NCBI RefSeq assembly: GCF_014784055.1
Contig: NZ_CP061813.1
Location: 2,242,001 to 2,306,000 of the forward strand
Source of the DNA: Polaribacter haliotis
GTDB taxonomy: Bacteria > Bacteroidota > Bacteroidia > Flavobacteriales > Flavobacteriaceae
Direction of reading: 5' to 3'
Length of the DNA stretch: 64,000 nucleotides
The position numbers and the translations under genes are program-made. A model generated the notes under the pieces. It searched no databases and was not told the origin of the DNA. It saw only the letters and a program-made list of their open reading frames with translations. This document shows, piece by piece, positions 27,938 to 36,697 of the stretch. Each line of letters begins with the position of its first letter. The stretch's first letter is position 1.

Positions 27938-28399
27938 TTAATTATCTCCTTTTGAAGCAGAGTAACTAATTTTAAGAGCATTTACGTCTCTTAATTTTAA
28001 TCTAATATCTGTAATTGTACCTACATTAGATTCTTTATCTGCTTTAATAGAAGTTGTCATAAATGGTTGTTGGTTTTCTGGAACCTTAGACCTTTCATTA
28101 ATAATAAAAGCTGGTACATCATCTGCAGAAGCTATTTTATCATTTAATTGAATTTTGTTATAACTTGTACCATATTTAGCATCTTTTGCTTTACCAACAT
28201 AGATTGTACTTACTAAACTTTTGTGTTCTAATTTTTTAACCTCAGTTGCAGAAGGCAATCTAGGATTTTCTACCTGCAATTCAGTTTCTCTCATAGTTGT
28301 TGTAACCATAAAGAAAAATAACAACATAAATACAATGTCTGGTAAAGCTGCAGTATTAACTGCTGGCATTCCTTTTTTCTTTTTTCTAAACTTAGACAT
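27938..28399 (-). CDS. ExbD/TolR-family biopolymer transport protein (second ExbD)
   Basis: This encodes 153 aa. A basic cytoplasmic N-terminus (MSKFRKKKKGMPAVNTAALPD) leads into a single membrane helix. The Asp at residue 21 (ALPDIVFMLLFFFMVTTTM) occupies the proton-carrying position of ExbD/TolR. The rest is a periplasmic domain. It is the last gene of the exbB-TM protein-exbD-exbD operon, 18 bases after the first exbD. It is expected to form a proton-driven motor with the ExbB-like protein that energises TonB or a related system. Confidence 0.88.
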   Translation of the reverse strand: MSKFRKKKKGMPAVNTAALPDIVFMLLFFFMVTTTMRETELQVENPRLPSATEVKKLEHKSLVSTIYVGKAKDAKYGTSYNKIQLNDKIASADDVPAFIINERSKVPENQQPFMTTSIKADKESNVGTITDIRLKLRDVNALKISYSASKGDN

Positions 28400-28417
28400 A
28401 CTTGTTATTTTTAAAAA

Positions 28418-29047
28418 TTAGTTTCCTGAAGATGTTGGTTCCGCGTCAGAAATAATTTGAGGATATGAATTTTTGATATCATCTACTTTTTTCTGTAAAG
28501 CAACGTTATTTCTATCATCTTTATAAGATTCTTCTAATTCGTCAAAAGAAATCCCATAACGTTCTTTAGATAATCTATTACGTAACTCTGTATAAGCTCG
28601 TAATAATTCATTTTGAACTTTTAAATAAACTCCATATTCTGTACCTCTATCACTTAGTACAGAAATAATTGCTTTATTTGGATGATCTGAAGACGATTCG
28701 CTTTTCTCTCCTTTACAATACGTACAAGGTCCTGTTTTAACACCTTCTTCTATTTTACCTTCACCTCCACCATTATCTATAAATGCTATTGCAGCATCTT
28801 TTAGATCTTTAATTTCCATTCTTTCACCTTCTACTTGAAGCTCATTTCTAAAGTTTAAATTAACTTCAAAAATATTCTTTTCCTTAATAATAGGTGGAAC
28901 GTAATCTGCTGGTGGTTTTTCTGATAACTTTTTAGAAATACCAGAATCTACATTCATGGTAGTTGTTACTAAAAAGAAAATTAGTAGCAAGAAAGCAATA
29001 TCTGCCATAGAACCTGCATTAATTTCTGGATTCTCTCTTCTTGCCAT
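28418..29047 (-). CDS. ExbD/TolR-family protein with periplasmic CxxC insertion (first ExbD)
   Basis: This encodes 209 aa, longer than typical ExbD (about 140-150 aa). The N-terminus MARRENPEINAGSMADIAFLLLIFFLVTTTM has the key Asp at residue 16 at the start of the single membrane helix. The periplasmic domain contains an insert with a GPCTYCKGE motif (Cys 108 and 111), and an extra helical C-terminal region of about 75 residues (RLSKERYGISFDELEESYKD). The CxxC could be a disulfide or metal site. It is preceded by only 4 bases from the membrane-protein gene, so the operon is tight. Confidence 0.85.
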   Translation of the reverse strand: MARRENPEINAGSMADIAFLLLIFFLVTTTMNVDSGISKKLSEKPPADYVPPIIKEKNIFEVNLNFRNELQVEGERMEIKDLKDAAIAFIDNGGGEGKIEEGVKTGPCTYCKGEKSESSSDHPNKAIISVLSDRGTEYGVYLKVQNELLRAYTELRNRLSKERYGISFDELEESYKDDRNNVALQKKVDDIKNSYPQIISDAEPTSSGN

Positions 29048-29051
29048 AGTT

Positions 29052-29513
29052 TTATGATTTAATTAGTCCTTTTAATAAGTCGTACACAAAAAATAGCGAA
29101 GCTATTCCTCCTAAAATAATACTATACCAAATACCTGTTCCAACCCATTTATTTGATGTTGTACCAGCTTCTCCACCTTCTAAAACTACACCTTGAGTAT
29201 CTAAAACTGCGTTAGAATCTGACATAAAATATGCTACGATTAAAAACACACCTAATACACCAAGACCTAATAAAGTCTTTTTAAGATTTTGAGGATTTCT
29301 AATTAAACTCCACAGAGATAATACTACAGCAATAATAACTGCTGCGTATAACAAAAATGTAGAGTAATATATCATTGGACTTATTACTTTATTTTGAAGT
29401 GCTGCATCTGTTTTAATCATTTCTGCATCTTCCATAAAAATTCTTATGAAAAGAAATGCACCAATTAAAGCGATGGCAGCAATTAAAATACTTAAAATTT
29501 TATTGCTTTTCAT
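29052..29513 (-). CDS. Four-helix membrane protein encoded between exbB and exbD
   Basis: This encodes 153 aa. Hydrophobic helices are predicted at about residues 8-26, 48-68, 83-101 and 128-150. A non-membrane segment (DSNAVLDTQGVVLEGGEAGTTSN) lies between the last two. No known domain is recognised. It sits 8 bases after exbB and 4 bases before exbD on the same strand, so it is certainly co-transcribed with them. I recall similar proteins in this position in other Flavobacteriia. An accessory role in the ExbB/D motor is an inference from context only. Confidence 0.7.
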   Translation of the reverse strand: MKSNKILSILIAAIALIGAFLFIRIFMEDAEMIKTDAALQNKVISPMIYYSTFLLYAAVIIAVVLSLWSLIRNPQNLKKTLLGLGVLGVFLIVAYFMSDSNAVLDTQGVVLEGGEAGTTSNKWVGTGIWYSIILGGIASLFFVYDLLKGLIKS

Positions 29514-29521
29514 CTGTTTTT

Positions 29522-30244
29522 TTATTTTTTATACTTTACTAACAAATCAATTAATTGGATAGAAGCATCTTCCATATTATTTACAATACTATCGATTTTA
29601 GAAACGATATAATTATAAAAAATCTGTAAAATAATTGCTACAATAAGACCAAATACTGTTGTTAATAAGGCTACTTTAATACCTACAGCTACTACTCCTG
29701 GAGAGATATCATTTGCTACAGCAATCATATCAAAGGCTTGAATCATACCAATTACAGTTCCCATGAACCCAAGCATTGGTGCTAAAGCAATAAATAAAGA
29801 CAACCAAGAAATATTTTTCTCTAAAAGTCCCATTTGAACTCCTCCATAAGAAACTACTGCTTTTTCAGCTGCTTCCACACCTTCGTCTACTCTATCTAAA
29901 CCTTGGTAAAAGATAGATGCAACTGGTCCTTTTGAGTTTCTACAAACTTCTTTTGCAGCTTCTACACCACCAGAACTTAAAGCTTCATCTACATTCGCTA
30001 CTAATTTCTTAGTATTTGTAGTTGCCATGTTTAAATAAATAATTCTTTCAATTGCAATTGCTAAACCTAATATTAAGGCTACCAATACAATTCCCATAAA
30101 TTCTGGGCCACCTTCAATAAAACGTTGTTTTAATTCTTGGTGAAAAGTTTTTGATTCTGCTGCTGCTTCTTGCGCGAAAGTTGATTGAATAGCTCCAAAA
30201 AACATGAATCCTGTTACGGATAGAACATTTACTACTTTTTTCAT
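29522..30244 (-). CDS. ExbB/TolQ/MotA proton-channel family protein
   Basis: This encodes 240 aa. The N-terminus (MKKVVNVLSVTGFMFFGAIQSTFAQ) looks like a signal sequence or first helix, an addition seen in Bacteroidota ExbB proteins. Three core helices follow. The family signature lies at about residues 150-200 (LGFMGTVIGMIQAFDMIA; ISPGVVAVGIKVALLTTVFGL), with the conserved Thr and Gly residues of the channel. It is the first gene of the four-gene operon. It should assemble as a pentamer around the ExbD dimer to convert proton flow to work in the outer-membrane transport machinery. Confidence 0.9.
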   Translation of the reverse strand: MKKVVNVLSVTGFMFFGAIQSTFAQEAAAESKTFHQELKQRFIEGGPEFMGIVLVALILGLAIAIERIIYLNMATTNTKKLVANVDEALSSGGVEAAKEVCRNSKGPVASIFYQGLDRVDEGVEAAEKAVVSYGGVQMGLLEKNISWLSLFIALAPMLGFMGTVIGMIQAFDMIAVANDISPGVVAVGIKVALLTTVFGLIVAIILQIFYNYIVSKIDSIVNNMEDASIQLIDLLVKYKK

Positions 30245-30278
30245 CTCTGTTATAATTAATTTTTAATAGTTAACGGGT

Positions 30279-30310
30279 TAAAGATATAAATTTTCAATTC
30301 AAATAAACAA
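30279..30310 (-). promoter_or_regulatory. Candidate promoter of the exb operon
   Basis: On the minus strand TTG (30308-30310) and TATCTTTA (30279-30286) are 21 bases apart. The -7 box differs from TAnnTTTG only at the last base. Confidence 0.45.
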
Positions 30311-30473
30311 ATATAGTTGCTACTTTAACTTCTTTTTTTAAACAACAATTTCTAATTATCTATTTTTGAGACTGCCAAGTAACAAAAAAAATGTCAGTTT
30401 CTAAAAAAATCTAATCTATTTATTGTAAAAATACTGTTTTTTTATATTCAAAATTATTTTTTTGAAAAAAAAA

Positions 30474-31511
30474 CTACTTGTTTGTTATTTCTCCTCGTAA
30501 AGATTTCTCGAAATAATGTTTAAATTCTTCTTGTGAGAGTTCTTCATTTAACAAATACATTAATTTTGCAATTGCAGATTCTGTAGTCATATCTCCACCA
30601 CTAATTACACCTATTTCTTTTAAAGAAACACTGGTATCATAATGACCTAAAATTACACTTCCTCCTGCACATTGTGTAACATTTACTATTTTAATTCCTT
30701 TTAAAGTTGCTTCCTTTAGTAAATCTAAAAACCAATTTTCATTCGGTGCGTTTCCAGAACCATAGGTTTCTATAACTACTCCTTTTAAGTTTTTGATATT
30801 CAAAATACTTTCTACAACTGCTTTTGTTATTCCTGGAAACAACTTCAAAATAACAACATCAGTTACTAATTTTTTTCTGACAATTAATTTTTCGACCTTC
30901 TTTATTGGTTTCTGAATTAAATGCTCGTTAAAGTTTAAATGAACACCACTTTCTGCCAGAGGCGGATAATTCATCGAAGTAAATGCCTCGAATTGTTCTG
31001 CACTAATTTTTGTAGTTCTATTGGCTCTGTATAGTTTGTATTCAAAATACAAACAAACTTCAGAAATTACAGGTTTGTTCTCTTTTCTTGAAGATGCAAT
31101 TTCTATGGAAGTAATTAAGTTTTCTTTTGCATCTGTTCTTAAATCGCCAATTGGCAATTGAGATCCTGTAAAAATGATAGGTTTTTGTAAATTTTCTAAC
31201 ATAAAACTGACTGCAGAAGATATATAAGACATGGTATCTGATCCTGTAAGAATTACAAAACCATCGAATTTTGTATAGTTTTCTTCAATAATTTCTACAA
31301 TATCTATATAATATTGTGTGTTCATGTTAGAAGAATCGATTACTTCTTCAAAAGAAATACTTTCAATATTACAATCTAATTGCTGTAACTCTGGAATTTT
31401 ATCTACAATCTGACTAAAATCAAAAGCTTTTAATGCATTCGTTTTATAGTCTTTAATCATACCAATTGTTCCTCCAGTATAAATAATAAGGATGTTGGGT
31501 TTGTTTGTCAT
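30474..31511 (-). CDS. ansA: Type I L-asparaginase
   Basis: This encodes 345 aa with no signal peptide, so cytoplasmic. The first catalytic Thr is in ILIIYTGGTIGM (residues about 7-18). The second Thr/Asp pair is in VILTGSDTMSYISSAVSFML, where most relatives have GTDTM, so the usual Thr next to the Asp is Ser. The IFTGSQLPIGDLRTDAKENL segment is also typical. It hydrolyses asparagine to aspartate and ammonia. It is a single gene; the 229-base region downstream of it up to the exb promoter is AT-rich and non-coding. Confidence 0.92.
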   Translation of the reverse strand: MTNKPNILIIYTGGTIGMIKDYKTNALKAFDFSQIVDKIPELQQLDCNIESISFEEVIDSSNMNTQYYIDIVEIIEENYTKFDGFVILTGSDTMSYISSAVSFMLENLQKPIIFTGSQLPIGDLRTDAKENLITSIEIASSRKENKPVISEVCLYFEYKLYRANRTTKISAEQFEAFTSMNYPPLAESGVHLNFNEHLIQKPIKKVEKLIVRKKLVTDVVILKLFPGITKAVVESILNIKNLKGVVIETYGSGNAPNENWFLDLLKEATLKGIKIVNVTQCAGGSVILGHYDTSVSLKEIGVISGGDMTTESAIAKLMYLLNEELSQEEFKHYFEKSLRGEITNK

Positions 31512-31657
31512 TTTGTCATTGAATTCTAAATATTCTATTAAATTTTGACTTTTAAAGGCAAAAAACGTAACTTTCTTACTTCAAAAAATAAAATGGAATA
31601 CTTTATGTTGTAAATTTATCAAACAAAAATGATATACAATTTAAAACTTTATAAATT

Positions 31658-32356
31658 ATGATGGGATTTTATATTTTAATTGGTGCAATCTCTTTGGTGA
31701 GCTGGTTAGTTAGTAATCAATTGAAGAGTAAATTCAAAAAATATTCTCAAATTCAGTTAAGAAATGGCATGAGTGGCGCAGAAATCGCTACTAAAATGTT
31801 ATCCGATAATGGAATTTTCGATGTAAAAGTTATTTCTACTCCTGGTAGATTAACAGATCATTACAATCCAAAAGATAAAACTGTAAATTTAAGTGAAGCT
31901 GTTTACAATCAAAGAAATGCTGCTGCTGCAGCTGTTGCTGCGCACGAAGTTGGGCATGCAGTACAACATGCAAAAGCATATAGTTATTTAACAATGCGTT
32001 CTCAATTAGTACCAATTGTTAGTATTACTTCTAAATTTTCTCAATGGTTGGTAATTGGTGGTTTAATTTTAGGTGCTGCTTCAGGTGGAACTGGAGTTGG
32101 TTTTTATATTGCTATTGCTGGTTTGGTTTTTATGGCGCTTGCAACTCTTTTTAGCTTTGTAACTTTACCTGTAGAATATGATGCAAGTAACAGAGCTTTG
32201 GCTTGGTTAAAAGATAAAAATATGGTTACAAGAGAAGAGTTTGCTGGTTCTAAAGATGCGCTTAAATGGGCTGCAAGAACTTATTTAGTTGCGGCTTTGG
32301 GTTCTTTAGCAATGCTTCTATATTGGGGATTACAAGTGCTAGGAAACAGAGACTAA
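31658..32356 (+). CDS. YugP-type neutral zinc metallopeptidase, membrane-bound
   Basis: This encodes 232 aa. There is an N-terminal membrane helix (residues about 3-20), then the zinc motif HEVGH at residues 96-100 (AAHEVGHAVQHA), then two or three helices. The GRLTDHYNPKDKTVNLSEAVY segment before the motif is characteristic of the PF04298 (YugP) family. The active site faces the cytoplasmic membrane; natural substrates are not known. It is a single gene with two terminators behind it. Confidence 0.9.
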   Translation: MMGFYILIGAISLVSWLVSNQLKSKFKKYSQIQLRNGMSGAEIATKMLSDNGIFDVKVISTPGRLTDHYNPKDKTVNLSEAVYNQRNAAAAAVAAHEVGHAVQHAKAYSYLTMRSQLVPIVSITSKFSQWLVIGGLILGAASGGTGVGFYIAIAGLVFMALATLFSFVTLPVEYDASNRALAWLKDKNMVTREEFAGSKDALKWAARTYLVAALGSLAMLLYWGLQVLGNRD

Positions 32357-32374
32357 TGCCACAGGCATTTTTTG
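32356..32374 (+). terminator. Small terminator hairpin after the metallopeptidase
   Basis: ATGCC-ACA-GGCAT followed by six T residues lies directly at the stop codon. The stem is short, so it is probably leaky. Confidence 0.5.
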
Positions 32375-32437
32375 TATCTCACTCATCCTCTTAAGAATTG
32401 GGTGGATTTTCTAAACAATTAAAAAATAAATTTATTT

Positions 32438-32468
32438 AAAATGCTTCGATTTTTTCGAAGCATTTTTT
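32438..32468 (+). terminator. Second terminator after the metallopeptidase
   Basis: A stronger hairpin, AAATGCTTCGA-TTTT-TCGAAGCATTT, is followed by T residues. It backs up the weaker hairpin at 32356. Confidence 0.85.
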
Positions 32469-32622
32469 TGTTGTAGGAAACCTTTTTCTGATTTTATGCG
32501 TCTTTGTTTTATAGAAATAGAATTACAGTTCAGCCGAAAATTCACCCAATTCGTCAGATTTCTATTTATTTCTTGTAACAAAATAGGCACTTTTACAGTG
32601 TAATAAAAAACGAATCAGCCAA

Positions 32623-34998
32623 ATGAAAACTTTAACAAACACCCTTTTTATTTTATTTTTCGGAATTTTAGCAACTAATGCTCAACATTCTATTTCAGGT
32701 AAAATTGTAGACGAACAGAATCTACCTTTACCTTTTGCTAATATTGTTTTGTATAAAATTGGCGAAGAAGCAAATCCGAAAGGAACTGTTTCAGCTGATA
32801 ATGGAACTTATAATTTTGAAAAAATAGCTTCAGGAAAGTATAAAATTGAAATTTCTATGTTGGGTTTCGAAACTCAAAAAATTACTGTATTTGAATTGAA
32901 TTCTAACAAGACCTTCAACGTAACTTTAAAAGAAGAATCGCAAACTTTAAATGAAGTTGTTATAAAAAGTAAACGTCCTGTAATAAGACAAAATGCAGAA
33001 AAACTGATTGTAGATTTAGAAAAATCGGAAATGATTAATTCTAACTTGCAAGATGTTATGCGTAAAATTCCTGGTGTTTTGGTTACTAATAACGGAATTT
33101 CAATTGCTGGAAAAGGCGGAATTACCATTCTTATTAACGGAAAAACAACAGAATATATGGATGTTGATACCTTATTAAGAGATTTTCCTGCGGATAATAT
33201 TTCAAAAATTGAGCTTGTAGAACAACCTGGAGCAGAATACCAAGCTTCTGGTTCTGGAGCGATTATAAACATTATTTTAAAGAAAAATGTAAAATTAGGA
33301 ACTCATGGAAGTGTAAATACTTGGGTTGGAGAAGATGAAGGTTTCGAGTGGGGTTCAGGTGTTTCTATTGCGAGTTATAAGAACAAATTAAATTGGCAGG
33401 CAGGTGTAAATTACTCGCAACCAACTTATAGAGAAGATTTATTTTTAGTGAGAACTGTTGGTTCTGAAACTTACGACCAAGTTACAAGAGAACCTTATGA
33501 TCCAGATAATTTTACGATTAGAGGAAGTTTAGATTACTATTTAAGTGAAAATCATTCAGTTGGAGTTGGTGGTCGTTTTAACACAAGAAAATCGACAAGA
33601 ACTGTTCTTAGTGAAACTATTATTTCTGATGCAAATAACAGAAATACTTTATTTTCTGAAAATTATTTTGATAGAGATCGAGCAAACTTCAACATAAACC
33701 CTTATTACGAATATAAAACGGATACAGATAAATTGGTTATCGATTTTAATTATGTAGATTTTACGAATAATAGCACAAATACATTGTACGATGTTGCTGG
33801 AAGTACAGTTGCATTTACGGATAGAAGATACATACAAGATGGAACGTATTCTATAAAAACATACAGAGCAGATTATACAAAAACGTTTTCCGACAATTTT
33901 AAAGTAAGTGCAGGAACTCGTTTTGCAGACGTAAAAACAGACAACGATTTGCAAACTTTTGAAGAAAATACGAATAATGGATTTGATAAAGATAATGAAG
34001 CTAGTAGTCGTTTTGTAATTGATGAAACCATTTTCGCCTTGTATTCTAAAGTGAATGCAAACTATGGGAAATGGTCTTTTTCTGGTGGATTGCGTTATGA
34101 AAACAGTAATACAGATGGTACATCCACATTTTTAAAAAATGGAACTCTAACAACTGAAGTACAAAAAAGACCTATTAAAAAAATCTTTCCAAGTGCATCA
34201 ATAAGTAGAAAAATTACTGATGTTTTAGGAGCAAGTGTTTCTTATAGTTACAGAATTCAAAGGCCATCTTACAGTAGTTTAAATTCTTTTCAACAGTTTT
34301 TAGATCCGTTTTCTGCTGGCGAAGGAAACCCAAATTTAACTCCTGCTTACACAAATAATTATCAATTTAATTTAACATATGAAGGTCAGCCATTTTTTAC
34401 AGTTGGTTATAGTAAGACAGATGATGTACTATTTCAATTGATAAAACAAGACAATACAACTGCACAAATTAGACAAAAAGATGTAAATGTAGAAAATAAT
34501 GCAAATTGGAACTTTCGTTTGTTTGCGCCCGTAAATTTTGCAAAAGGTTTGGAAGGTTACACAGGAATTATTGTTACAAATACAGATTATCAATCTTCTA
34601 CTTATGGTGTAGATTTAAACAAATGGAACTTAATTTGGTTCATACAAGCAAGTTATCAGTTACCTTGGGATGTTAATTTTGAGTTGAGTGGAAATTACGG
34701 AACAGGCGCTTTAGAAGGTCAAATTGAAGTAGATTGGTTGGCAGAATTAGATTTTTCTTTCGGAAAGAAGTTTTTAGATGATAAATTAAAAGTAAATTTA
34801 GGCTTCAATAAAATGTTGAATAGAGGTTTTGTTGGTAACATAGATTACGGAAATGGAACTGCACAAGTAGAAAGTAATGGTTCCAGACAAAATATTCAAT
34901 TGAGATTGGTTTACAGTTTTGGTTCTCAATTTGGAAAGAAAAAATCGAAGAGAAATTCTAATAACGATGAAGAAAACAGAATTAATGCCGGTAATTAA
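32623..34998 (+). CDS. TonB-dependent receptor, outer-membrane beta-barrel family 3
   Basis: This encodes 791 aa. The signal peptide is MKTLTNTLFILFFGILATNAQ. A carboxypeptidase-D regulatory-like domain spans residues about 24-105 (SISGKIVDEQNLPLPFANIVLY). A plug follows at about 125-225 (LQDVMRKIPGVLV, GGITILINGK, QASGSGAIINIILKK). The remaining about 560 residues form a barrel of the OMP_b-brl_3 type (IQRPSYSSLNSFQ, NPNLTPAYTNNYQ), ending with a Lys/Arg/Asn-rich tail. It is predicted to import or sense a large ligand with TonB energy. It is followed after 14 bases by a membrane protein and a LytS/LytTR pair, suggesting a common function or regulation. The ligand is unknown. Confidence 0.85.
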   Translation: MKTLTNTLFILFFGILATNAQHSISGKIVDEQNLPLPFANIVLYKIGEEANPKGTVSADNGTYNFEKIASGKYKIEISMLGFETQKITVFELNSNKTFNVTLKEESQTLNEVVIKSKRPVIRQNAEKLIVDLEKSEMINSNLQDVMRKIPGVLVTNNGISIAGKGGITILINGKTTEYMDVDTLLRDFPADNISKIELVEQPGAEYQASGSGAIINIILKKNVKLGTHGSVNTWVGEDEGFEWGSGVSIASYKNKLNWQAGVNYSQPTYREDLFLVRTVGSETYDQVTREPYDPDNFTIRGSLDYYLSENHSVGVGGRFNTRKSTRTVLSETIISDANNRNTLFSENYFDRDRANFNINPYYEYKTDTDKLVIDFNYVDFTNNSTNTLYDVAGSTVAFTDRRYIQDGTYSIKTYRADYTKTFSDNFKVSAGTRFADVKTDNDLQTFEENTNNGFDKDNEASSRFVIDETIFALYSKVNANYGKWSFSGGLRYENSNTDGTSTFLKNGTLTTEVQKRPIKKIFPSASISRKITDVLGASVSYSYRIQRPSYSSLNSFQQFLDPFSAGEGNPNLTPAYTNNYQFNLTYEGQPFFTVGYSKTDDVLFQLIKQDNTTAQIRQKDVNVENNANWNFRLFAPVNFAKGLEGYTGIIVTNTDYQSSTYGVDLNKWNLIWFIQASYQLPWDVNFELSGNYGTGALEGQIEVDWLAELDFSFGKKFLDDKLKVNLGFNKMLNRGFVGNIDYGNGTAQVESNGSRQNIQLRLVYSFGSQFGKKKSKRNSNNDEENRINAGN

Positions 34999-35012
34999 AA
35001 GAAATAAAATTT

Positions 35013-35576
35013 ATGTATTATAAAATATTATTTGTTATTGGTTTACTATTCGAAGTTGTTGCACAAGTTTTATTAGCACAAGGTAATGAGTTTGTGTACG
35101 CGCAAAAACCTATAGATTTTGCACATTGGTTTTTGCTTTTAGGAGTCGTTTTTATGATTCCACAAGTAATTTCTTTTCCAAAGAAAATATATAGTTTTAT
35201 TGGTAAACCGCTAACAATAATTGGCATTGTGTGTATTATTGGAATGTGTATTTTAGACTTTATTTGGTGGAGTTATCCCACACAAGAATTACGAAATGAA
35301 TTTGCGAAACATATTTCTCAATTCCCCTCAATTTGGGATGTCTTTCTAAAAATAGGACCAAGTTCATATATTTTTAATATAGGCTTACTATTTTTAGCTT
35401 TTAACTATTTTAAAGAAAATAAAATTGGTGTTACAATTATTATTTTAGCAACTCTATTGATACTTTTTGCCAGATTTATTCCAAATAGATTAATTTATGG
35501 ATATTTAATTACAGTAATTGGGTTCTCATATATTTTTTATAAAACAAAACAAGTAAATGAATACCAAGTTAAATAA
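35013..35576 (+). CDS. Small polytopic membrane protein upstream of the LytS-type kinase
   Basis: This encodes 187 aa with about five or six hydrophobic helices and no recognised domain. Its last 20 bases overlap the start of the histidine kinase gene, and it follows the TonB receptor by 14 bases. It is therefore a member of a four-gene set: receptor, membrane protein, kinase, regulator. It could be a sensory partner of the kinase, which itself has only short membrane segments; this is inference from overlap alone. Confidence 0.65.
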   Translation: MYYKILFVIGLLFEVVAQVLLAQGNEFVYAQKPIDFAHWFLLLGVVFMIPQVISFPKKIYSFIGKPLTIIGIVCIIGMCILDFIWWSYPTQELRNEFAKHISQFPSIWDVFLKIGPSSYIFNIGLLFLAFNYFKENKIGVTIIILATLLILFARFIPNRLIYGYLITVIGFSYIFYKTKQVNEYQVK

Positions 35577-36564
35577 ATCTGATTGGATAATATTGGCCAT
35601 TATTTTTGGAACTAATATTTTACTAAACTCCTATGATTATTACAGAGAAGGAAATCAATTAATTGAATATTTAATTGATTTTCCAACCTCCACAATTTTA
35701 TCAATATTTATAATTTTAGTTTTTATTCGAAAAATTGTTCCAGAGTTTTTAGTAAAACGCAAAAACTATGTGCTTTTTTTAATTTCCAGCTTGTTACTAT
35801 TAATTATTGTTGGTTCTCTAGATAATGCCATTGGAAGATTAAGCGCAGGGAAATCTTTAAGCACAATTACAGAAAGACTGTCTTTTCTAATAGGTGGCTT
35901 GTACAACTCAACTGACATGGTAGGCTTACCTTTAGGTATCTTGTTAATCAAAAAGTTTTATGAAGGTCAACAAGAATTAGTAACTATTCAAAAAGAACAA
36001 AAAGAGAACGAATTAAAATTGTTGCGATCTCAAATAGATCCTCATTTTTTGTTTAATAATTTAAATACTTTAGATGCTTTAATTGATAGTAATCCTACAA
36101 AAGCAAAAGAATATATTAATAGACTTTCTTTAATTTACAGATATTTAATTCAGACGAAAGATGCTGAAGTTATGGAACTTTCCAAAGAAATTAGTTTTGC
36201 TGAAAATTATATTTTTTTGATAAAAACTAGATTTGGTAACGATTACGAATTTAAAATTGAAGAAAACACGTCTATTAAAGATAAATTTATTCCAACTGGT
36301 GCAATACAAGCTTTGTTAGAAAACGTGGTAAAACACAATAAATCTGATGGAAAAACTCCTATAAAAACAACCATTTTAATTAATGATGGCTGGCTAATAA
36401 TTACAAATTCTAAATCTGATGTTGTTTCCAAACCAGCATCTTTTGGCACAGGTTTAGAAAATTTAAAAGCACGTTACAGATTGCTTTCAGATGAGCAAAT
36501 TCAAATACATGATATGGATAAAAAGTTTGAAGTTTTTATTCCTGTGATAGAATTAACGGCGTAA
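35557..36564 (+). CDS. LytS/YehU-type sensor histidine kinase
   Basis: This encodes 335 aa. Four membrane helices are predicted in residues about 10-135, followed by a short coiled coil. The His_kinase domain (PF06580) has the phospho-acceptor His 163 in QIDPHFLFNNLN. The ATP-binding part shows an N box (LLENVVKHNKSD) and a glycine-rich lid (GTGLENLKARYRLL). Such kinases pair with LytTR regulators, here encoded 134 bases downstream after a palindromic repeat. The stimulus is unknown. Confidence 0.9.
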   Translation: MNTKLNKSDWIILAIIFGTNILLNSYDYYREGNQLIEYLIDFPTSTILSIFIILVFIRKIVPEFLVKRKNYVLFLISSLLLLIIVGSLDNAIGRLSAGKSLSTITERLSFLIGGLYNSTDMVGLPLGILLIKKFYEGQQELVTIQKEQKENELKLLRSQIDPHFLFNNLNTLDALIDSNPTKAKEYINRLSLIYRYLIQTKDAEVMELSKEISFAENYIFLIKTRFGNDYEFKIEENTSIKDKFIPTGAIQALLENVVKHNKSDGKTPIKTTILINDGWLIITNSKSDVVSKPASFGTGLENLKARYRLLSDEQIQIHDMDKKFEVFIPVIELTA

Positions 36565-36596
36565 CAATGGGGCATTCTCTCTTGTTGAAAAATTAT

Positions 36597-36674
36597 TTGT
36601 CATTCCGAGTGAAGCGATAGCGAAACCGAGGAATCTTTAACCTTTGAGATTTCTCCACAAGGTCGAAATGACAA
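36597..36674. repeat. Palindromic intergenic repeat element
   Basis: This 78-base element has outer arms TTGTCATT and AATGACAA. An inner inverted pair (GAGGAATCT near 36629, AGATTTCTC near 36647) can fold further. It has higher GC than its surroundings. It lies between the kinase and the regulator. From memory, sequences of this kind (ATTCCGAGTGAAGCG, CACAAGGTCGAAATGAC) recur in many flavobacterial genomes as small non-coding repeats. Confidence 0.75.
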
Positions 36675-36697
36675 GAAATATGAATAAAAAGTAAAAA

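Noticed and set aside
32583..32605. Possible sigma-54 -24/-12 promoter before the TonB receptor (AGGCACTTTTACAG)
   Set aside because: The -12 TTGC element is missing at the right spacing, so the match is partial only.
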